Below are positions 57,819-64,000 of a stretch of DNA of 64,000 bases, one piece after another. The translations under genes were made by a program, and so were the position numbers. The DNA lies in NCBI GenBank assembly GCA_963969495.1, contig OZ018318.1, positions 174,890,294-174,954,293 on the forward strand. The letters run 5' to 3'. This DNA is from Ceratothoa steindachneri (taxonomy: Eukaryota > Arthropoda > Malacostraca > Isopoda > Cymothoidae). Every line of letters begins with the position of its first letter. The first letter of the stretch is position 1. The notes beneath the pieces are model-generated. The model was not told the DNA's origin, ran no database searches, and saw nothing but the letters and a program-made list of their open reading frames with translations.

Positions 57819-60800
57819 TCAGAATAGGCTTTATTTTTCTTTTAACCGTATTATGTATTTTCAGGTGAAGACCCAGGAAGTATTGAACAAATGTTTTGTG
57901 ACATTGTATAATTGAGTGAAGGGTACTTATTTACTTTGATTTTACTGCAATTAAATCGATGACACTTTATTTAGAGATCTTTCGAATGAAATTCAGATTG
58001 CGTCTAAAAACGCATTTAAAATTAGTCAAGTTATTTATAAATTCAAGTTTCAATTGATATGTAACAAATACAGAACCGATCCCTTTAACTGATATATTTA
58101 TCCCTAATTGTCGTAATAAATAATAATTTTCCTCTCGAATTGTTTGATTCAAAATACAGTAGATACATCTTAACCTTTGTAAAGGGATTTCCTTTATTAA
58201 AATTTTAAATTTAGATATTGCTTCGATTTCTATTATATTTTTTATGCCATAGCTTCTTTTATTTAATTTAATTTTTAGTTTCCACGATATTTTCATTACC
58301 TTAAGTGTGTAAAACTCGGATCGCCTACATCTGATTAAAAGCGTCTGTAACCAAAGAAATTTATTTATTCTTTGTCACCTCCACATTTATGGATGAATGT
58401 AAATGCAGCTTGAACTTTAGAGTTCCTCAACATAATATTTTATTTGTTACAGAGATTCCCCCTTTGACCTGAAAATAGATGTTTATCTCTGCCTCTTGAA
58501 TCAAATTCATTTTGCGCTCGTTGCAAGAGTGAGAAAACGAGGTGTAGGGTATGAGATTGATTTTGACTTCGATTGCTTTCTGTAGAACAAATCTATGATT
58601 AATGAGATTGATTGCGACAAGAAGGATTTTAATGGAGGGAGGATACTTTCGTTAGTATATACTATTTTTCTCGTGATGGGATTGCCTGTAAGTTGCTTGA
58701 CAATGTTTGGGTGACTCTTTGTTGTCTGAGCGCCACATTATTGTATGAGAGAAGAAATGAGGGAAAGCAGTGTATATAACAAGCAGAAAGAAAAATTTAG
58801 GATGCAAAGAATACAAAATATATAAAACGAATGGATAATAATATTTTATGACGTGAGAAAGTTTATGAACGAAATTGTGACTGAGAATGTTTAGAAATTC
58901 CTAAGTACTCGAATGACTAGAGAAAAAAATACACACCTCTAAATTTCTCTAAATTATTCAGTTAATTTTTATGAAAATTACCTGGAAATTTTTCAAAAAA
59001 TTTTCTCTGATGCTGCTTGCTTTTGATTACATAAAAGAGTGGCTAAAATAATTATAAAAAATTACATAGTATGCCTCCTAAACTAAACAACGCTAATATA
59101 TCTTTCCGTGTAAACGATAAATGCCTAATCTATGAATGGCACCACCTTCATTTGTGTATTTTAATCTTTACTGATTGTATTACTAAATTACCAGGATTAA
59201 GGATAAGGTTGATACTTTTTCAGAAAGCTGGTTATCTAGTTAGAAAGTAAAAGAATGTCCCTATCTTGTCTTACTTTTTAAAGCATTGTAGGATTTCAAA
59301 AAGTGTCAATTGATGGATAATAATGCTCCATGAGGATACCAATTCCTATAACTCGAAGAAGAAATGAGATCATCCTCGGAAAAAACTCCAAGGAAATAAT
59401 TGACGATGCAACGGATGCCAAAGAAGGGCTGATTTGGGACATCAGCCGGTATTTCACGTCACAGTGCCTACAACATCAATTTAAGATTTCTCACCAGCAT
59501 TGAAAGAAGTGGTACTAATCACTAAAATAATTTAAGTAAAAAAAATGGGAAGCGAATAGTTAACTCTTCGATACAATCTTGTAGAGAACAGAGAGATGGA
59601 AAAGTGTTTTTTAGCAACGGTTGTGTATCTAATAAACTCTATTTTTGTTTTAATATAACCTAACCTGACCTAACCAAAATTCTAAATTCTTTTAAACTGA
59701 TTCCCAACTATGTAATTGATATTTTGGCTTGAATATTTCAAAGGGCGAAATCTTCCTAACCCTCACTCGTACCATCATATTTTGCATTCCTTTTCATGTA
59801 TTCTAACAATTTCCTCGCCACGAAGCAGTTTTACAGCGATCTTTTGTTCTATATTATGATAATTGACGTCACATATGTTCAAGTAAACTGTTACCCTAAC
59901 TATTCAATTTTACCTTTTGGTAAGCTCTGATTATTCACTCATTGATGGCACTCATAATAGTAAGTGGCACAGCTTGTACGGCATAATTTTATTTTTTACA
60001 ATTACCTTTCTCTATTACTAATTCCTCTTCAATTAACTCATTTTATATAAAGATTTTATTTTTTTATAAGCATAAAAGGTGTAGGAGCAGAACGAAACTA
60101 CTGTTAAAATTATGATCCTTAGGAAAATATATGTGATTGGAAGCGATTTGCCTCCAATGAACATTGGGTTGACATTTCTTTAAAAGCTGCTAATTGTGTT
60201 GGCAAATAGTCCTTCGTAGTTAGCTATACATTGTACCTGCTACTGGCTGCCCTTTTTAAGCCCTAGTGTCAGCAAAGAAGATCCTCCGCAGCAAGTGCAC
60301 TTTCCCTAGTATGACCTTGGGAAAATGGTGCGTGCCCTCCGGTCCCTTTAGGCACCATTTACATTACTAAATGTTACTGTCTGACTCTTCTTTACACACA
60401 TCTCTCTATGCATTAATTCTCCCATATAATTAAATGGAATTTTTTACAACAATTTGATCGTAGGTACGAATAAATATTCGTATCGCTCTGCATTCAGCTT
60501 CTTAATTGCAATGGAAATAATGCTATTGTTGCATTAATCATTCTTATATCTGAATATAACCACAAGACCTGCAGAGGCATGACGTTACTATATTTGCATA
60601 AGCCTAATTTATTAAATCTCTAAGTTTCAAAGTTTTATTAAATATTGAACCTTCTTAGTGGAAAATGATTGACATTTCTGTGCGAGGATAAGCTGTGGGG
60701 ATAGGTCCAGCGCAAGCCCTTCTCCACATTAATCCACACACTGCGTAAGCACAGCTTCTCTCATCTTTTATCTTTTTTCTTTTTCACATCTTCCAGCTCT

Positions 60801-61860
60801 CTCACTTTCTCTTTCATTCAATCATTCCCTTCACACACTCATCCCTTCAGTAACCCTTTATCATCATACCCATTAATTTATCTCCATTTTCATCAAGTGA
60901 AGCTAGAGTCGTCTTCATATCCGAAGGACAGCTATAAAAACAACAGCAACAACAACAACATATTTAAAACGGCCTCATAAATGAAATTTATTTGGTCAGC
61001 TTCGCTCGATTCCTTTTTAGATTCAGTTCCCTTCTATCTTTTTTCTAAAGATAAAAAATCTTTTATTTTTCTGTATTTGTGTAGTTCACTGTGATTTTTC
61101 CGAGCCGAAATTTAAAGATGCAAATTATTTTAAAATATAGTCGAGAGAAAAAAATGCAATGTGAGTAACATTTCTTGAATGATGATTGACTAGCAGCTAG
61201 TGTTCCTCTTATAAAAAAGGCACTGAATTGCAATAGGGAATTTAACCTCAACTAAAAGTGCTCACCTCTCGCATGTTCCTATATTGCTAAAATCTTTTAA
61301 TGACGATTATGTATATTCAGTCAAAAGTTCCTCCCAAATTACTTTTAGGAACACACGTGACACCTCAAAAGATTACAATTTGAGGCGTTTTATTCAAAAC
61401 ATTGTAGAGTAAGAGGCAATAAATCTTTTTCTGCGCATTATTTTAAATGAACAGTTTAATAAACCAATGTTGGCAACAACAAATATCCAATGCATTTATC
61501 TACTACATACACCAACATGCATAATGTCGAAGAATTAGGCAGTTATAGCATATTTCTCGATTCCTTGGTTCGTTCGGGGAAGGACTACGACAGCCCCAAA
61601 TAATAAGTGGAATTGAATTTCGTTGAGTGCGCGGGTTTTTTGTTATTCGAATACTTTAAATATGGTTGGCTGTGATTGGTATTATTTAATTAGGCTTTGG
61701 TGGTTTGAGGACTTGAAACAAGAATTACAAAATAATCTTTAATTACACAAGACATATATACAAATGATTACACTCTATCGTCATTAATTAATTCAGTAAT
61801 GGGAAAATTATCAATAATTACCAATAATTACTCATACTGCATGGGCTCAATACTCCAAGT
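57814..61860. other. Long AT-rich stretch, no gene recognised
   Basis: The minus-strand frame at 57967-58296 (109 codons, K/I/N-rich) has chance-like composition. A short CAA run (about 60940-60960) and the 9-bp hairpin at 60323 are the only local structures noted. Confidence 0.45.
60323..60360. repeat. Small hairpin AAATGGTGC/GCACCATTT
   Basis: A perfect 9-bp stem with a 20-base GC-rich loop, inside a locally GC-rich 120-bp patch. No function assigned. Confidence 0.6.
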
Positions 61861-62510
61861 ACTAACATGATACAATTTAGAAAGAAACTAGCCTTAGGGA
61901 CACAAGAATTCACTTTAGTTATCGGAGATGACTCAGGAGGAGAATACGTGACGAGTCTTAGTCGAAGCGCATCGCACCGCCTCGACGAGGAAAGGAAAGT
62001 TGTATATATCTTACTATTTTTTTGGCAGGGGAGGGAGAATCACAAGTAGACGCTCGAGGGGCAAAACTCATTTGGGGCTGAGACTGTGCGCTTCTTTTGA
62101 ACGGGTCCTTTGATCCTGACGCCTTCGTTCCAAATAAGATTCCACAAACGTCTTAAAAGACGCCCCCAGATACCTTCTGTATTTTCCGGGCTTAGCTCAC
62201 TCGGAAGCAACGTAAAGATAGCTCACCACCACGAGCTGGGGTCTTCTAAGAGGGGTGGAGTACGTCTTTGGTACTCTTCCTTGGGCGGATTCTGAGGGAA
62301 TACTTCATTGTTTAATTTCTAACGGGGAATATATTGTCGTTCGCAGGGAAAACCTATATTTGGTAACGGAGGCAATTAAGTCCTGCCTTGCCGATTCGGC
62401 GTTTATAGCTCGGAGGCGGGGTTTTGATGGTCTAACTGATCCTAAGAAGTTCTCGGCTAATCTCGCCAGAAGTTCGCCGACGGGAGTAGGGCATTGCTCT
62501 TAAGGATAAC
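61861..62510 (+). other. Locally GC-richer stretch with short frames
   Basis: Three overlapping plus frames (61867, 62110, 62255) lie in DNA of higher GC than the surroundings. The last, 82 codons (GILHCLISNGEYIVVRRENL and onward), reads protein-like, but I recognise nothing. It could be a repeat or a decayed exon. Confidence 0.2.
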
Positions 62511-62613
62511 TCTAGTTTCACACGACTCCTGTCTTTCGTCGACAACATAATATTTCGAATAGCAACGTAGATATAAAGATGCAATTCTTTTTTAAAAACG
62601 GTCTTCTGTTCAA

Positions 62614-63347
62614 AAGGTCGCTTACTCTAACTTATTCTGATTTATAACCTAAAAACCTTCAAAAATTTCAATATTTATCGGACTAACCTTGAGAGTACCT
62701 TGGAAAGTCTATCATTCGAGTGAAAATGAAAAACAACATAAGGGTCGGAAATTTCGATAGAATCGGCAGAATAGTTATGATGTTATATCTATCCAAAGTA
62801 ATTACATGGCTAACCTCGGGTGGACTTTGGAAATTACATCATTCGAAAGATAATGTAAAACAGCAGAAAGCTTTCCAATATTGTTATAATTAGCCGAATA
62901 GTTGCAATATTATAAAAAAAACTAAAAAAACGAAACAGGGACCGACCGATCTTCATAATGAGATGTAGTGTCGACCGCCACTAGACTCGCATGTGACTAA
63001 ACAAGGCTTCCTGACCAAAAAGACGAGTATTCTCGCTTATTCTAATTTATGGCCTTAATACATTCAATACTTTAAATATTTCCCTGACTAACCTTGGGAG
63101 GAACTCGGCAATTCTTTCATTCCATAGAAAATGTAAAGGAACATAAGGATTTCAGAGTTCGTTAGAATTCGCCAAAGAGTTAGGATTTTATTGTTAAAAC
63201 AAAATAATTTCCGGGCTAAAATTGGGATGACTTTGCAATTATATCATTAGAAAGAGAATGTGAACATCATTATGGGACTACCTTCTCTGCTGATGACTTA
63301 GGGCCTATAGCATTTTTCTCTAGAAACAAGGGTTTGTATTCCGTCAG

Positions 63348-63402
<55 letters not shown>

Positions 63403-63546
63403 TAAAAATAAGGCTTTGAAATTTCTTTAGAATTGGCCGAATAGGTACAATTTTCATTACAGAAAACACAAAAACAAAACTGAGGCTGACTAAAAAAATA
63501 GTAAAATATAGAGTCCCCCACGACTAGACTCACACGCGACTAAAAA
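62614..63546. repeat. Degenerate higher-order tandem repeat, about 0.4-kb unit made of two related halves
   Basis: The block from CGCTTACTCTAACTTATTCT (about 62620) to CCACTAGACTCGCATGTGAC (about 62997) recurs from CGCTTATTCTAATTTATGGC (about 63033) to CACGACTAGACTCACACGCG (about 63535). Within each block, a 110-150-bp half recurs: CTAACCTTG.GAG..CTTGG, then ATCATTCGA..GAAAATG, then GCCGAATAGTTA. So four diverged subunits are visible. An (AAT)n expansion sits inside the last. Confidence 0.7.
63348..63399. repeat. (ATA)n microsatellite
   Basis: About 17 triplets. The poly-Tyr frame on the minus strand is an artefact of it. Confidence 0.95.
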
Positions 63547-64000
63547 TGGCGAACGAATCCATTTGGTATATATATAAAAGGAGAAAAGAGGTTTACCTAA
63601 GGAAAAGGAAGTAGGTTTTCTTTCAGCTTCATTTTTGTTAACTCAACATCGAGCGAATAAAATATTCAGGAGGGAAGAAATCCTGGAAAATGCCAAGAAG
63701 CTTAGCACTTTTACATAATTTATTTGATTGGTGTGACGCGGCCAAAATATTGAAGGTTTGGAACCACCAGGCTTTGTTTATAGCTGGCCATTTTATTTAA
63801 AAAAAAATGTCCCAATGCTGCCTTTTCACATGCTGATTTAGAAGAACGAAATTTATCTTTTGGTCGCGGGCAACTCTATATCGCACTATCTAGGTCGGTC
63901 TTTCGGTATCCATTTTGCTTGGAGGGAGGGGGTAAGAACATTGTAACTATTGGGTCATTCTTACGAAATTTAAGGAAACCTTTGTGTTGCTTTACATTCC
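63547..64000. other. Right edge, no gene recognised
   Basis: No supportable feature. Confidence 0.4.

Noticed and set aside
57715..57915. Frame rich in YIYI
   Set aside because: Translation of the (AT)n microsatellite.
63270..63533. Frame with a poly-Tyr run
   Set aside because: Translation of the (ATA)n microsatellite.

Overview
The window looks like AT-rich, repeat-laden nuclear DNA of an animal, most likely an arthropod. The evidence is long (AT)n tracts, tRNA-derived SINE-like units, decayed mariner, Tc1-like and piggyBac-like transposons, and a Ty3/gypsy-type LTR retrotransposon. A copepod such as a sea louse would fit the mariner and Tc1 families I recognise, but that is inference. 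I found no convincing intact host gene. Nearly every recognisable coding stretch is a transposon relic. There are no rRNA genes, no functional tRNA genes and no CRISPR array.

Layout. 0-4.3 kb: an unidentified open frame at the left edge and a cluster of four copies of one unclassified repeat (more copies at 23.0 and 30.4 kb). 4.3-12.7 kb: mostly featureless, with one 162-codon frame and a SINE-like unit. 12.76-15.14 kb: a decayed piggyBac element with TTAA flanks and terminal repeats. 15.6-16.2 kb: a near-gapless 529-bp palindrome. 17.4-20.3 kb: two Tc1-like relics, one split by about 1.05 kb. 21.2 kb: an unidentified 113-codon frame with coding character. 23.7 kb: a five-unit heat-shock-element array upstream of a TATA-like sequence. 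24.7 kb: a relic of an arthropod repeat-borne gene family. 26.98-28.70 kb: a solo LTR with a GTAAA target duplication. 29.7 and 44.9 kb: two relics of one PDLNP-type transposase family. 33.7-35.2 kb: a 1.24-kb inverted repeat (528-bp arms) overlapping a 189-bp tandem duplication. 36.5-37.5 kb: a GC-rich, LTR-like island. 38.9 kb: a truncated mariner. 46.39-54.31 kb: a full-length LTR retrotransposon. 56.0-57.6 kb: head-to-head SINE units and a full-length dead mariner. 62.6-63.5 kb: a degenerate higher-order tandem repeat.

The most interesting object is the 7.9-kb retrotransposon. It has 1.5-kb LTRs, a perfect 5-bp target duplication (CCTAT), a primer-binding-site candidate and a polypurine tract. 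Its order is gag - CCHC knuckle - protease - integrase (HHCC, core, GPY/F) - reverse transcriptase - RNase H. Integrase lies upstream of RT, as in Ty1/copia, although the sequence motifs are of Ty3/gypsy type; this is the arrangement known from Gmr1-like elements. Frameshifts, stops and changes at catalytic aspartates in protease, integrase and RT show that this copy cannot move by itself. The two long inverted repeats are the other notable structures: if transcribed, each would fold into long double-stranded RNA.
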